From Enterococcus crotali (lineage in GTDB: Bacteria > Bacillota > Bacilli > Lactobacillales > Enterococcaceae), in NCBI RefSeq assembly GCF_000633635.1, contig NZ_AYPQ01000002.1, positions 49,642 through 113,641 on the forward strand: a DNA stretch of 64,000 nt, in the 5' to 3' direction. Shown one piece after another: positions 28,556-38,357 of this stretch. A program made the translations under genes and the position numbers. The notes under the pieces are model-generated. The model was not told the DNA's origin. It made no database searches and saw only the letters and a list, made by a program, of their open reading frames with translations. Every line of letters starts with the position of its first letter. The stretch's first letter is position 1.

Positions 28556-28592
28556 AAAAAGTGCAGCTTGTGTGATCAGCTGTGCTTTTTAC
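28556..28592 (+). terminator. cls terminator
   Basis: AAAAAG-T-GCAGCT pairs with AGCTG-TGCTTTTT around a loop of about nine bases. Confidence 0.75.
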
Positions 28593-28712
28593 TTTCCCTT
28601 TTTTGTTATTTTATTCTAAAAAATTGCTAATGTCGACAACTTATAATTCTCAAGGGAAACAGTTAATGTTAAAATGAATTGATTGAATTGAGTTTGGAGG
28701 ATTATCAGATAA

Positions 28713-29567
28713 ATGAAAAAGAAAATGCTATTATTTTTTAGTCTAATTGGAATACTAACTTTATCAGGCTGTGCTAAGTGGATCGATCGAGGTGAATCGA
28801 TTACAGCAGTCGGCTCATCAGCACTACAACCCCTAGTTGAAACAGCGGCAGAGGAATTTCAAAGTCAAAACCCAGGACGTTTTGTCAATGTCCAAGGAGG
28901 CGGAAGCGGTACGGGATTGAGCCAAGTTCAGTCTGGCGCAGTAGACATTGGAAATTCAGATTTATTCGCTGAAGAAAAAAAGGGGATCGATGCAGCTAAA
29001 CTAACAGATCATAAGGTTGCTGTAGTTGGAATCACACCAATCGTCAACAAAAATGTTGGGGTATCAGATATTTCATTAGAAAACCTTAGAAAAATCTTTC
29101 TAGGTGAAATAACCAACTGGAAAGAAATCGGTGGAAAAGATATTCCTATCGTCATGCTAAATCGTGCCGCAGGAAGTGGTACACGTGTGACTTTCGAACG
29201 TTGGGTATTAGATGGTAAAACAGCGATCCAAGCCCAAGAACAAGATTCAAGTGGAATGGTACGTTCGATTGTGGCTGATACGCCAGGAGCAATCAGTTAT
29301 ACTGCTTTTTCTTATGTTAATGATGAAGTCAATACGTTAAGCATTGATGGTGTAAAACCAACTGACGACAATGTTATAACCAATAAATGGACAATTTGGT
29401 CCTATGAACATATGTATACATTAGGAAAACCAAAGCAATTGACTGATGAATTCTTGGAATTTATGCTATCAGATGATGTACAAGAAAAAATTATTGCTCA
29501 ATTAGGCTATATCCCTGTATCTAAAATGAAAGTAGAACGGGATTGGCAAGGAAATCTTGTTAAATAA
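28713..29567 (+). CDS. pstS: Phosphate ABC transporter substrate-binding lipoprotein
   Basis: A 284-aa phosphate receptor. The signal peptide ends in lipobox LSGC with Cys20. The mature part has phosphate-binding PstS motifs: [22 protein letters not shown] and NRAAGSGTR. It hands phosphate to PstCA. TTTGGAGGA lies 11 nt before ATG 28713. It is separated from pstC by 470 bases holding Pho-box-like repeats and three family A repeats, so the binding protein and the permease genes may be regulated separately. Confidence 0.94.
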   Translation: MKKKMLLFFSLIGILTLSGCAKWIDRGESITAVGSSALQPLVETAAEEFQSQNPGRFVNVQGGGSGTGLSQVQSGAVDIGNSDLFAEEKKGIDAAKLTDHKVAVVGITPIVNKNVGVSDISLENLRKIFLGEITNWKEIGGKDIPIVMLNRAAGSGTRVTFERWVLDGKTAIQAQEQDSSGMVRSIVADTPGAISYTAFSYVNDEVNTLSIDGVKPTDDNVITNKWTIWSYEHMYTLGKPKQLTDEFLEFMLSDDVQEKIIAQLGYIPVSKMKVERDWQGNLVK

Positions 29568-29573
29568 TCGACC

Positions 29574-29610
29574 TTTACACAAAATTTACAAACTTAACAT
29601 AAGATTTACA
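29574..29610 (+). promoter_or_regulatory. Pho-box-like direct repeats
   Basis: TTTACA at 29574, TTTACA at 29585, TTAACA at 29594 and TTTACA at 29605 form two pairs, each with 11-base spacing. This is the arrangement known for PhoP binding in Bacillus (TT(A/T/C)ACA with N5 between). It lies after pstS and before pstC. Assignment to the phosphate response regulator is inferred. Confidence 0.55.
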
Positions 29611-29690
29611 TGTTATTAAACACAAATTGATGTTCAAAAGTTACACTGAATTTATTATGGGAATTGCTGAGAATCTGGATGTTTTTTGGA

Positions 29691-30020
29691 AGTTAAAAAG
29701 TGAATGAGACAAAAAACATCTCAGTCAACTTTTCCTATTTTCCAGTCAAGACTGGACGAGCCTGTTCAGCTTTTAATGTTGTCTAGCTTCTCAGGCTAGC
29801 CTTTCGGAAAAAAGATAAAAAGTGAATGTGACAAAAAGCGTCACAGTCAATTTTTTCTATTTTTCTGTCAAGGCTGAACGAGCCTGTTCAGCTTTTAATG
29901 TTGTCTAGCTTCTCAGGCTAGCCTTTCGGAAAAAAGATAAAAAGTGAATGTGACAAAAAGCGTCACAGTCAATTTTTCCTATTTTTCTGTCAAGACTGAA
30001 CGAGCCTGTTCAGCTTTTAA
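29691..30020 (+). repeat. Family A intergenic repeat, three tandem copies
   Basis: Copies 2 and 3 start at 29781 and 29903, a period of 122; copy 1 (from about 29691) lacks the first hairpin. Central hairpins read GAGAC/ATCTC in copy 1 and GTGAC/GTCAC in copies 2 and 3. Each copy ends with GAAC-GAGCCT-GTTC or a close variant and AGCTTTTAA, and the last abuts the AAGGAGG of pstC. Confidence 0.9.
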
Positions 30021-30037
30021 TTTAAGGAGGAATTTTC

Positions 30038-30958
30038 TTGGAAGATGTGCAGAAGAAATTGTTAACAAAATCAAAGCGCGCCAGAATGGAACAGCGCGGG
30101 AAATTTATTAGTTTTCTATGTATCGCTTTGATTGTTTTGGTAGTTTTATCGATCTTTTATTTTGTTGCAAGCAAAGGGTTAGCGACCTTTTTTACAAATA
30201 AAATCAAAGTATCTGATTTTTTATTCGGTACAAATTGGAATCCAAGTGAAACTGGAACAGACGGTAAGCCAATGGTAGGGGCTTTACCGATGATTGCCGG
30301 TTCCTTTATTGTAACGTTTTTGTCGGCGATTATTGCCACTCCTTTTGCGATTGGTGCCGCTGTGTTCATGACAGAAATTTCACCTAAAAAAGGGTCAAAA
30401 GTCTTACAACCAGTTATTGAACTGCTAGTTGGTATTCCTTCTGTTGTTTACGGTTTTATTGGATTATCAGTAATTGTTCCTTTTATTCGTTCGATTTTTG
30501 GTGGTACAGGTTTTGGGATTTTAGCTGGAACTTTTGTGCTATTTGTTATGATATTGCCAACGGTTACTACAATGACGGTGGATGCTTTAAAATCAGTGCC
30601 GCGTCATTATCGTGAAGCCTCTTTAGCTTTAGGAGCTACACGCTGGCAAACGATTTATAAAGTAGTCTTACGAGCAGCAGTTCCTGGTATTTTGACAGCT
30701 GTTGTTTTTGGGATGGCACGTGCCTTCGGTGAAGCTTTAGCAATTCAAATGGTTATCGGAAATGCCGCAATCATGCCGTCTAGTTTAACTACTCCAGCAT
30801 CAACTTTAACAAGTATTTTAACGATGGGAATCGGAAATACGATTATGGGAACAGTAGAAAACAATGTGCTTTGGTCACTTGCGTTGATCTTACTGTTGAT
30901 GTCATTATTCTTTAATATCATTATTCGGATCATCGGTAAGAAAGGGGCCTTGAAATAA
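30038..30958 (+). CDS. pstC: Phosphate ABC transporter permease PstC
   Basis: A 306-aa permease with six membrane segments and the inner-membrane-complex EAA loop (HYREASLALGATRWQTIYKVVLRAA). It starts with TTG at 30038, fixed by AAGGAGG 7 nt upstream; no ATG is as well placed. It overlaps pstA by 1 nt. The leader is occupied by family A repeats. Confidence 0.94.
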   Translation: MEDVQKKLLTKSKRARMEQRGKFISFLCIALIVLVVLSIFYFVASKGLATFFTNKIKVSDFLFGTNWNPSETGTDGKPMVGALPMIAGSFIVTFLSAIIATPFAIGAAVFMTEISPKKGSKVLQPVIELLVGIPSVVYGFIGLSVIVPFIRSIFGGTGFGILAGTFVLFVMILPTVTTMTVDALKSVPRHYREASLALGATRWQTIYKVVLRAAVPGILTAVVFGMARAFGEALAIQMVIGNAAIMPSSLTTPASTLTSILTMGIGNTIMGTVENNVLWSLALILLLMSLFFNIIIRIIGKKGALK

Positions 30959-31842
30959 TGAATGCAAAAAAAGCAGATAAAATTGCAACAGGTATTTTGT
31001 ACGCTATTTCAGGTGTGATTGTTTTGATCTTGGCAGCTTTGCTACTTTATATTCTGGTTCGTGGAATTCCCCATATTTCTTGGGACTTCTTAACAAAACC
31101 ATCTAAAGCATATCAAGCAGGCGGCGGCATCGGAATTCAATTATTCAACTCGCTATACTTATTACTAATTACAATGTTAATCAGTTTTCCAATTTCGCTA
31201 GGTGCGGGTATTTATTTATCTGAATATGCAAAGAAAAATTGGGTGACTGATGTGATTCGTACATCAATCGAAATTTTAAGCTCACTTCCTTCAGTCGTTG
31301 TTGGTTTGTTTGGTTTCTTGATCTTTGTTGTACAGATCGGGTATGGTTTTTCGATTATTTCAGGTGCGTTGGCATTAACATTTTTCAACTTACCATTGCT
31401 GACGAGAAATGTCGAAGAATCATTAAAAGCTGTTCATTACACACAAAGAGAAGCAGGTCTATCACTTGGTTTGTCTCGTTGGGAGACGGTTATGAAAGTT
31501 GTTGTACCAGAAGCGTTACCTGGTATTTTAACTGGAGTGATTCTAAGTTCTGGAAGAATTTTCGGAGAAGCCGCTGCGTTGATCTATACAGCTGGACAAA
31601 GTGCACCAGCACTTGATTTTAGCAACTGGAATCCACTAAGTGTTTCAAGTCCAATCAGTATTTTCCGTCAAGCTGAAACCTTGGCAGTTCATATTTGGAA
31701 AATCAATACAGAAGGCACGATGCCGGATGGGGCAGCTGTTTCTGCAGGTGCTTCGGCTGTTCTGATTTTAGTCGTGTTACTCTTTAATTTTGGCGCACGC
31801 TTTATTGGAAACAGACTATACAAGAGAATGACATCAGCCTAA
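30958..31842 (+). CDS. pstA: Phosphate ABC transporter permease PstA
   Basis: A 294-aa partner of PstC, six membrane segments, EAA loop in [24 protein letters not shown]. The ATG overlaps the pstC stop (TAATG), indicating coupled translation. Followed by two pstB genes. Confidence 0.94.
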   Translation: MNAKKADKIATGILYAISGVIVLILAALLLYILVRGIPHISWDFLTKPSKAYQAGGGIGIQLFNSLYLLLITMLISFPISLGAGIYLSEYAKKNWVTDVIRTSIEILSSLPSVVVGLFGFLIFVVQIGYGFSIISGALALTFFNLPLLTRNVEESLKAVHYTQREAGLSLGLSRWETVMKVVVPEALPGILTGVILSSGRIFGEAAALIYTAGQSAPALDFSNWNPLSVSSPISIFRQAETLAVHIWKINTEGTMPDGAAVSAGASAVLILVVLLFNFGARFIGNRLYKRMTSA

Positions 31843-31858
31843 TGTTAGGGGAATCAGA

Positions 31859-32659
31859 ATGAAAGAATATAATTTAAATGATACCAATATTATTAAATTA
31901 CCAGAGCCAATCGCTTTACATACCGATGATCTACATGTTTGGTATGGAGACAATGAAGCAATCAAAGGTGTTGATTTAGAATTTGAAAAAAATAAAATCA
32001 CGGCCTTGATCGGTCCTTCTGGTTGTGGTAAATCGACGTATTTACGTTCATTGAACCGTATGAATGATGGAATCGCCAACACCAAAGTGACTGGAAATAT
32101 CATGTATAAAGGTGTGAACGTCAATACCAAAGAAGTTGATGTTTATGAAATGCGTAAACGAATCGGCATGGTATTTCAGCGCCCGAATCCGTTTAGTAAA
32201 TCAATCTATGAAAACATTACCTTCGCCTTAAAACAACATGGTGAAAAAGACAAGAAAAAACTCGATGAAATTGTTGAAACGAGCTTAAAACAAGCTGCAC
32301 TTTGGGATCAAGTTAAAGATAATCTAGGTAAAAGTGCGTTAGCTTTATCAGGTGGGCAGCAACAGCGCCTATGTATTGCTAGAGCTATCGCTATGAAGCC
32401 GGATATTCTTTTGTTGGATGAGCCGGCAAGTGCGTTAGATCCGATCTCAACAGGGAAAGTCGAAGAAACATTAGTCAATTTGAAAGATGATTATACAATC
32501 ATTATTGTTACACATAATATGCAACAAGCTGCCCGTATCAGTGATTACACTGCCTTTTTCTACTTAGGAAAAGTAATTGAGTACGATGAAACAAGAAAAA
32601 TCTTTACACGACCAAAAATTCAAGCGACAGAAGATTATGTTTCTGGACATTTTGGTTAG
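31859..32659 (+). CDS. pstB: Phosphate ABC transporter ATP-binding protein PstB (first copy)
   Basis: A 266-aa ABC ATPase. Walker [10 protein letters not shown], the PstB-type phrase [12 protein letters not shown] just after it, signature LSGGQQQR, Walker [14 protein letters not shown] and switch VTHNMQQA. It has about 15 extra N-terminal residues compared with the second copy. Two tandem pstB genes are common in Lactobacillales. Confidence 0.95.
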   Translation: MKEYNLNDTNIIKLPEPIALHTDDLHVWYGDNEAIKGVDLEFEKNKITALIGPSGCGKSTYLRSLNRMNDGIANTKVTGNIMYKGVNVNTKEVDVYEMRKRIGMVFQRPNPFSKSIYENITFALKQHGEKDKKKLDEIVETSLKQAALWDQVKDNLGKSALALSGGQQQRLCIARAIAMKPDILLLDEPASALDPISTGKVEETLVNLKDDYTIIIVTHNMQQAARISDYTAFFYLGKVIEYDETRKIFTRPKIQATEDYVSGHFG

Positions 32660-32669
32660 GAGGAGAAAG

Positions 32670-33428
32670 ATGACAAAAGAGATTATTTCATCAAAAGATT
32701 TGCATTTATATTATGGTAAAAAAGAAGCCTTAAAAGGTATCGATCTAAGTATCAACCAAGGAGAGATCACTGCAATGATCGGTCCTTCTGGTTGTGGTAA
32801 ATCAACTTATCTACGTTCGCTGAATCGAATGAATGATTTGATTCCGGGTGTGACGATCACAGGAAGTGTAGTTTACAAAGGCAAAGATATCTATGGGCCA
32901 AAAACAGATATCGTAGATTTACGTAAAGAAATCGGTATGGTATTTCAACAGCCCAACCCGTTTCCTTTTTCTATTTATGAAAATGTAATCTATGGGTTGC
33001 GTTTAAAAGGTGAAAAGGACAAACAAGTGCTGGACCAAGCTGTGGAAAATAGTTTAAAAGCAGCTTCTGTTTGGGAAGACGTGAAAGATAAACTGCATAA
33101 AAGCGCCTTATCTTTATCAGGTGGACAACAACAACGTGTTTGTATTGCTCGCGTTTTAGCTGTTGATCCTGAAATTATTTTATTAGATGAACCAACGAGT
33201 GCGCTAGATCCTGTTTCAAGTGGTAAAATCGAAAATATGCTTTTAACACTGAAAGAAAAATATACAATGATTATGGTGACGCATAATATGTCTCAAGCCT
33301 CACGAATTTCTGATAAAACTGCTTTCTTTTTACAAGGAGAATTGATAGAATTTAACGATACGAAAAAAATATTCTTGAATCCCAAAGAAAAACAAACAGA
33401 AGATTATATTTCTGGAAAATTTGGATAA
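32670..33428 (+). CDS. pstB: Phosphate ABC transporter ATP-binding protein PstB (second copy)
   Basis: A 252-aa paralog of the preceding gene. Walker [10 protein letters not shown], signature LSGGQQQR, Walker [14 protein letters not shown], switch [11 protein letters not shown] 32670 is chosen because TTAGGAGGAG sits 6-8 nt upstream; a longer reading from 32577 would overlap the first pstB by 83 nt. The two copies may form a heterodimer or serve different conditions. Confidence 0.95.
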   Translation: MTKEIISSKDLHLYYGKKEALKGIDLSINQGEITAMIGPSGCGKSTYLRSLNRMNDLIPGVTITGSVVYKGKDIYGPKTDIVDLRKEIGMVFQQPNPFPFSIYENVIYGLRLKGEKDKQVLDQAVENSLKAASVWEDVKDKLHKSALSLSGGQQQRVCIARVLAVDPEIILLDEPTSALDPVSSGKIENMLLTLKEKYTMIMVTHNMSQASRISDKTAFFLQGELIEFNDTKKIFLNPKEKQTEDYISGKFG

Positions 33429-33445
33429 AAAAAGGAGGAACACAG

Positions 33446-34117
33446 ATGTTGCGTAGCCAATTTGAAGAAGAATTACTGAATTTGCACAATCAATTTTATG
33501 AAATGGGTATGATGGTGAGTAATGTGGTACATAAGTCTGTACGTGCTTATATCAACCATGATAAAAAAATTGCCAATGAAGTCATTGATTATGATGTAGA
33601 AATCAATGATATGGAAGTAAAACTAGAAAAGAAAAGTTTTGAAATGATTGCCTTACAACAACCGGTGACAACAGATCTTAGAATGATCATTACAGTCATG
33701 AAAGCAAGCTCAGACTTAGAACGAATGGCGGATCACGCCGTATCAATCGCTAAATCAACAATTCGCTTGAAAGGTGAGACCAGAATTCCTGAGATTGAAA
33801 AAGAAATTTCAGATATGTCTGACTATGTGAAGAAAATGGTTGATAATGTCTTGATTGCTTATGTGAAAACTGATCAAAAAGATGCACGTATGATTGCTAA
33901 AATGGATGCTCGTGTGAATGAGTATTTTGACAGCATCTACAGTCATTCGATCAAAGCGATGCAGGCAAATCCGGAAACGGTTGTCAGTGGAACCGATTAT
34001 CTGCATGTTGCTACGTATTTAGAACGTATCGGTGATTATGTGACAAATATCTGTGAGTGGATTGTCTACTTGGCAACAGGGAAAATCACAGAGTTGAATA
34101 GCAATCACGATGAGTAA
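33446..34117 (+). CDS. phoU: Phosphate signalling regulator PhoU
   Basis: A 223-aa all-helical protein with two PhoU three-helix repeats. The metal-binding phrases (DLERMADHAVSIA; YLERIGDYVTNICEW) contain the conserved E-R-x-x-D core. It restrains Pst and the Pho two-component system when phosphate is sufficient. AAAAGGAGG precedes the ATG. Last gene of the operon, closed by a family B terminator. Confidence 0.94.
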   Translation: MLRSQFEEELLNLHNQFYEMGMMVSNVVHKSVRAYINHDKKIANEVIDYDVEINDMEVKLEKKSFEMIALQQPVTTDLRMIITVMKASSDLERMADHAVSIAKSTIRLKGETRIPEIEKEISDMSDYVKKMVDNVLIAYVKTDQKDARMIAKMDARVNEYFDSIYSHSIKAMQANPETVVSGTDYLHVATYLERIGDYVTNICEWIVYLATGKITELNSNHDE

Positions 34118-34140
34118 TGAATAACCTAGAATCAATTACG

Positions 34141-34233
34141 ATGAGGGTGAGACAAACTTTTACGCCCATCGTTTATTCGGATTCCTTAAGTGTAGGATAT
34201 AACTCCGCGAGTTATATCCTACACTTATTTTTT
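34141..34233 (+). terminator. Family B element and terminator after phoU
   Basis: GAGGGTGAGACAAAC and ATCGTTTATTCGGATTCC are followed by a perfect 18-bp stem (34188-34205 with 34209-34226; apical AACTC-CGC-GAGTT) and TTTTTT. Same layout as 14082 with different stem sequence. Confidence 0.9.
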
Positions 34234-34296
34234 CTGTCTAAAAATATTAGTGACTAAAATGTAAAAAATAATTATGAACATAATTTCAATAACCTG

Positions 34297-34350
34297 TTTA
34301 CATTTGTTCTGTGCTCGTGTATTATACACTTATATTGGAAAGCGCTAACC
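34297..34350 (+). promoter_or_regulatory. Promoter with downstream cre site
   Basis: TTTACA (34297-34302) and TATTAT (34320-34325) are 17 bases apart. GGAAAGCGCTAACC at 34337-34350 matches the CcpA cre consensus at 12 of 14 positions and lies just after the start point, a position that blocks elongation or clearance. ccpA itself is in this window. Confidence 0.7.
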
Positions 34351-34380
34351 ATTATAATTAAAATTTTGGGGTGAGTGAAT

Positions 34381-35760
34381 TTGGAAGAAACGAATGCAGT
34401 TGTTGGTGAAACAAGTCAGTTGACGTTAACAGAACAAAGAAAACGTTGGTTCAAAGAATTTATGAAACCGTTTTTGGTCGTTGTGGTTATTTACATCACA
34501 ATGTACATGATCCGTAATAATTTTAAAGCGGCACAGCCATTATTGAAAAGTCAGTTAGGCCTAACAACGACAGATCTTGGCTACATTGGTTTTGTCTTTT
34601 CTATCGTGTACGGTTTCGGTAAATTTATTGTCGGCTATATCGTGGATGGCAAAAACACGAAGAAAATTTTATCTATTTTATTGTTATTGTCTTCAATTAC
34701 CGTTTTGTGTATGGGAATATTGTTTACAATGAATAATGTTCCGATGGGCTGGATCGTGGTTTTGTGGTCATTGAATGGGTTGTTTCAATGTGTGGGTGGA
34801 CCTAGCTGTGCTTCTGTCATTACGCAATGGACAACTAGAAGTAATCGTGGAAGATATATTGGGTTATGGAATGCGTCACATAATATTGGCGGCGGTTTTG
34901 CTGGAATTTTTGCTGTTTGGTGTGCTCAGACCTTTTTCAAGGGACAAGTTGCGGGAATGTTTATTATTCCAGCGTTGGTAGCGGCTGTTGTAGCTGTTGT
35001 AACATTCTTTATTGGTAAGAATAGACCTGAAGATTTAGGTTGGAATTCAAGCGAGGAAATCTTTGGTGAACCAGTAGAAGAAGCCAATGTTGACGCTGAA
35101 AATCTAACAAAATGGGAGATTTTCAAAAAATATTTGCTAACGAATCCTTATATTTGGGTGCTTTGTGTAGCCAACGTATTTGTTTATATCGTGCGAATTG
35201 GCATTGATAACTGGGCACCGTTATATGTGACAGAGCATTTGAATTTCTCACAAGAAGCAGCAGCTCAAACTATTTTTTATTTTGAAATGGGTGCTTTGAT
35301 CGGTTGCCTGGCTTGGGGCTATATTTCAGACTTGCTAAAAGGACGTCCGGCTTTAGTCGCAACGATCAGCACGATCTTATTACCGATTGGGATTATTGGG
35401 TATCAGTTGGGAACAACAGAATTTGTGATCAACGCCTCACTGTTTATGTTAGGGATGATGGTTTTTGGTCCACAACTATTAATCAATTTATCTATGTTGG
35501 GCTTTGTTCCGAAAAAAGCGACAGTTGTATCTGGTGGGTTACTAGGAGCGTTTGCTTACCTATTTGGTGATTCGATGGCAAAAATTCTTTTAGCTAAGAT
35601 TTCTGATCCATCAAAAGATGGGGTGAATTTCTTTGGACATGTACTACATGGTTGGAATGATACCTTTATCATCTTTTACATTTCGATCGTGATCATTGCT
35701 GTTCTTTTAGGAATCGTTGCATTGGCAGAAGAAAAAAGAAGAAAAAAAGTAAACGCATAA
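34381..35760 (+). CDS. Organophosphate:phosphate antiporter (UhpT/GlpT family)
   Basis: A 12-segment MFS transporter of about 459 aa. It has the family phrases YMIRNNFKAAQPLL in TM1, FSIVYGFGKFIVGYIVDG (TM2-TM3 loop), and GPSCASVITQWTTRSNRGRY. These carriers exchange a sugar phosphate or glycerol phosphate for phosphate. TTG 34381 is chosen because GGGGTG ends 7 nt before it; GTG 34375 is too close. A cre site in the promoter implies glucose repression. Genes downstream (phosphatase, deoR, deoC, pdp) raise the possibility of a deoxyribose- or nucleoside-linked substrate. Confidence 0.88.
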   Translation: MEETNAVVGETSQLTLTEQRKRWFKEFMKPFLVVVVIYITMYMIRNNFKAAQPLLKSQLGLTTTDLGYIGFVFSIVYGFGKFIVGYIVDGKNTKKILSILLLLSSITVLCMGILFTMNNVPMGWIVVLWSLNGLFQCVGGPSCASVITQWTTRSNRGRYIGLWNASHNIGGGFAGIFAVWCAQTFFKGQVAGMFIIPALVAAVVAVVTFFIGKNRPEDLGWNSSEEIFGEPVEEANVDAENLTKWEIFKKYLLTNPYIWVLCVANVFVYIVRIGIDNWAPLYVTEHLNFSQEAAAQTIFYFEMGALIGCLAWGYISDLLKGRPALVATISTILLPIGIIGYQLGTTEFVINASLFMLGMMVFGPQLLINLSMLGFVPKKATVVSGGLLGAFAYLFGDSMAKILLAKISDPSKDGVNFFGHVLHGWNDTFIIFYISIVIIAVLLGIVALAEEKRRKKVNA

Positions 35761-35775
35761 AGGTGGAAAAGACGA

Positions 35776-36540
35776 ATGAACAAACAAATTACAAATTTTA
35801 GAGATTTGGGTGGTATTAAAAATAAAGCAGGAAAAGCAGTCAAAGAAAAAAAATTATTACGCTCGGGTCATCTAGTCGATTTAGATCAAGAAACACAGAC
35901 TGCTTTAGTTAATGACTTTCGTTTAACAAGGATCATTGATTTTAGAAGAGAATTTGAAATCAGTGAATCACCAGATACACCAATCGCTGATGTTGAATAT
36001 GTCAATTTAGATCTCCTTGGAAAAATGAACGCCAAAAATGCAAGTTTAGCTGACTTTGCTAAACTTAAATCAATTGATGCTGTTGACAAGCATATGTTAG
36101 GTGTTTATGAGGATTTGGTCTTGAATCCAGGTGCACAAGAAGGTTTTACAGAATTTATGGAATATATTTTAGCAAATAAAAATGGTGCGACAATTTTCCA
36201 TTGTTTTGCTGGTAAAGATCGAACAGGCTATGCTTCAGCATTATTGCTCATGTTATTAGAGGTAGAAAAGAAAGAAATTTATAAAGATTTTCTGATTACA
36301 AATACCGAAAGAAAGCAAGCCAACGATGAATTAGTGCAGCAATTTAGAGAGCAAGGATTTACAGAAGAACAACTTGAATCCTTAGCGACAGCACTCTATG
36401 TAAAAGAAGAATATCTGGATCATGCCTTTCGTTTGATTGAGGAAAATTTTGGTACAGCAGAAAAGTATGCAGCTGAATGTTTGAATTTTGATCAAGAAAA
36501 ACTTTCTGAATTAAAAAATATTTATTTGACTGACGAATAA
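35776..36540 (+). CDS. Tyrosine/serine protein phosphatase-like enzyme (DSP family)
   Basis: A 254-aa cysteine phosphatase. The P-loop is HCFAGKDRTG (about residues 149-158, catalytic Cys and Arg), with an N-terminal NFRDLGGIKN motif typical of the Y_phosphatase3 (IphP/LipA) family. Members act on phosphoproteins, phosphoinositides or small phosphates. It starts 15 nt after the antiporter, so a role on the imported organophosphate is possible but inferred. Confidence 0.85.
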   Translation: MNKQITNFRDLGGIKNKAGKAVKEKKLLRSGHLVDLDQETQTALVNDFRLTRIIDFRREFEISESPDTPIADVEYVNLDLLGKMNAKNASLADFAKLKSIDAVDKHMLGVYEDLVLNPGAQEGFTEFMEYILANKNGATIFHCFAGKDRTGYASALLLMLLEVEKKEIYKDFLITNTERKQANDELVQQFREQGFTEEQLESLATALYVKEEYLDHAFRLIEENFGTAEKYAAECLNFDQEKLSELKNIYLTDE

Positions 36541-36602
36541 AGTGCAATTTGTCTTCCTTGTTTGTTCTTGCTATAATGGGCTTAAATAATAAGGAACGGA
36601 CA

Positions 36603-37547
36603 ATGAGTATGGATAAAGAAAAACAACAACTTAGTATTGAAGTTGCAAGGCTCTACTATCAATCTTCACTTAGTCAGCAGGAAATAGCCGAGAAATTAAA
36701 TGTATCACGTCCAACGATTTCGCGCTTACTGAATTATGCCAAAGAAAAAGGCTATGTTCAAATCACGATTTTTGATCCTTTTTCTGATTTATTTGGAATC
36801 GAAAAAAAATTGAAAGAAAAATATGGACTGGCAGAAGTTCATGTGGCTTTTTCACCAGATCCCAATTACAACTCTATTTCGGAATACTTAACAGCTTATG
36901 CAGCTGAATATCTTGAAGATACAATCAAAAACGGAGATATTATCGGCGTTAGTTGGGGAACCACAATGCACAAGACGGTTTCAAAGATGAGTCGGATGGA
37001 TGTCAAAGGAGTCGAAGTTGTTCAGCTAAAAGGTGGGATTGCCTACTTTGATGTTAACAATTATGCATTTGAGACGATTACACTCTTTGCTGAGATTCTA
37101 AATACAAAAGCAAGAACATTTCCTTTGCCAGTTATTTTAGATAGTAAAAAAGCAAAGGACTTGGTCGTTGAAGATCGTCATATCAGTAAAGTCATCGAAT
37201 TAGGTAGACAAGCAAATATTGCGGTCTTTACTGTTGGAACAGTTCAAAGTGAGTCACTGCATTTCCGATTGGGCTATTTCACCGAGCAAGAAGAAAAGTC
37301 GCTCAAAGCCAATGCGGTTGGTGATATCTGTTCTAGATTCTTTAATGAAGATGGACAAATCAGTGATGAGGAAATCAATAGCCGTACGATCGGTATTGAA
37401 CTTGAAGAACTCAAGACTAAAGAAAAATCTATTCTAATTGCGGGTGGAGATCGTAAAATCAAGGCCATTCATGGTGCTTTAGTTGGCGGATATGCCAATG
37501 TTTTACTGATCGATAAATTTACAGCACTGAAACTGTTAAGTTATTAA
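36603..37547 (+). CDS. deoR: Deoxyribonucleoside regulator DeoR (SorC family)
   Basis: About 314 aa. An N-terminal helix-turn-helix (LSQQEIAEKLNVSRPTISRL, roughly residues 20-40) and a C-terminal sugar-phosphate-binding SorC domain. In B. subtilis the homologous DeoR is released by deoxyribose-5-phosphate. ATG 36603 fits AAGGAA 7 nt upstream; a longer frame to 36549 lacks a site. Direct repeats before deoC are the likely operator. Confidence 0.85.
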   Translation: MSMDKEKQQLSIEVARLYYQSSLSQQEIAEKLNVSRPTISRLLNYAKEKGYVQITIFDPFSDLFGIEKKLKEKYGLAEVHVAFSPDPNYNSISEYLTAYAAEYLEDTIKNGDIIGVSWGTTMHKTVSKMSRMDVKGVEVVQLKGGIAYFDVNNYAFETITLFAEILNTKARTFPLPVILDSKKAKDLVVEDRHISKVIELGRQANIAVFTVGTVQSESLHFRLGYFTEQEEKSLKANAVGDICSRFFNEDGQISDEEINSRTIGIELEELKTKEKSILIAGGDRKIKAIHGALVGGYANVLLIDKFTALKLLSY

Positions 37548-37604
37548 TTATATTTGGTACGCGGAGTAGACATTATTTTCTACTCTTTTATAAATAGCTA
37601 TTAT

Positions 37605-37637
37605 GAACGAAATTTCATTTGTATAGAACGGAATTTC
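37605..37637 (+). promoter_or_regulatory. Candidate DeoR operator before deoC
   Basis: GAACGAAATTTC (37605-37616) and GAACGGAATTTC (37626-37637) are direct repeats offset by 21 bases, two helical turns, ending 16 bases before the deoC start. Operator role inferred. Confidence 0.5.
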
Positions 37638-37653
37638 TGAAAGGAAGAGTACA

Positions 37654-38286
37654 ATGAACATAAACAAAATGATCGATCACACATTATTAAAACCAGAAGC
37701 AGATGAGGATGCAGTATTACTCTTGATTGAGGAAGCCAAAAAGTATGAATTTGCATCAGTATGTGTGAATCCATATTGGGTAGCTTTAGCAAGTAAAGAA
37801 TTAGCTGGTACCTCTGTTGATATTTGCACAGTTATTGGTTTTCCCCTAGGAGCAAACACAACAGCAACAAAGGCCTTTGAAGCAGCAGATGCTATTAAAA
37901 ATGGGGCAACAGAAATTGATATGGTGATTAATGTTGGCGCACTAAAATCTGGTGATGAAGAAACGGTGTTAAAAGATATCAAAGCTGTTGTCGAATCAGC
38001 TCAAGGCAAAGCATTGGTCAAAGTGATTCTTGAAAATTGTTTGTTAACAGACAGAGAAATTGCCACGGCTTCAAAACTATCTGTTCAAGCAGGTGCAGAT
38101 TTTGTGAAAACGTCAACCGGCTTTTCAACTGGTGGCGCGACGATCAAAGATATTGCGTTGATGCGTAAAACAGTTGGTCCAACGATTGGCGTAAAAGCAT
38201 CAGGTGGCGTTCGCACAGCCGAAGATGCAAAAGCTATGATTCACGCTGGCGCATCAAGAGTAGGGGCAAGTTCAAGCGTTGCATAG
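37654..38286 (+). CDS. deoC: Deoxyribose-phosphate aldolase
   Basis: A 210-aa class I aldolase that cleaves deoxyribose-5-phosphate to glyceraldehyde-3-phosphate and acetaldehyde. The Schiff-base Lys lies in [14 protein letters not shown] (about residue 150) and the second Lys in [14 protein letters not shown]. Ends SSVA, slightly short but complete. GAAAGGAAG precedes the ATG. Followed by pdp. Confidence 0.93.
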   Translation: MNINKMIDHTLLKPEADEDAVLLLIEEAKKYEFASVCVNPYWVALASKELAGTSVDICTVIGFPLGANTTATKAFEAADAIKNGATEIDMVINVGALKSGDEETVLKDIKAVVESAQGKALVKVILENCLLTDREIATASKLSVQAGADFVKTSTGFSTGGATIKDIALMRKTVGPTIGVKASGGVRTAEDAKAMIHAGASRVGASSSVA

Positions 38287-38357
38287 TAGATGGATCAATG
38301 AATGATACCACAGGTGGTTATTAAAATTTAAACAATGAAGATTGTGAGGTACAAAAT

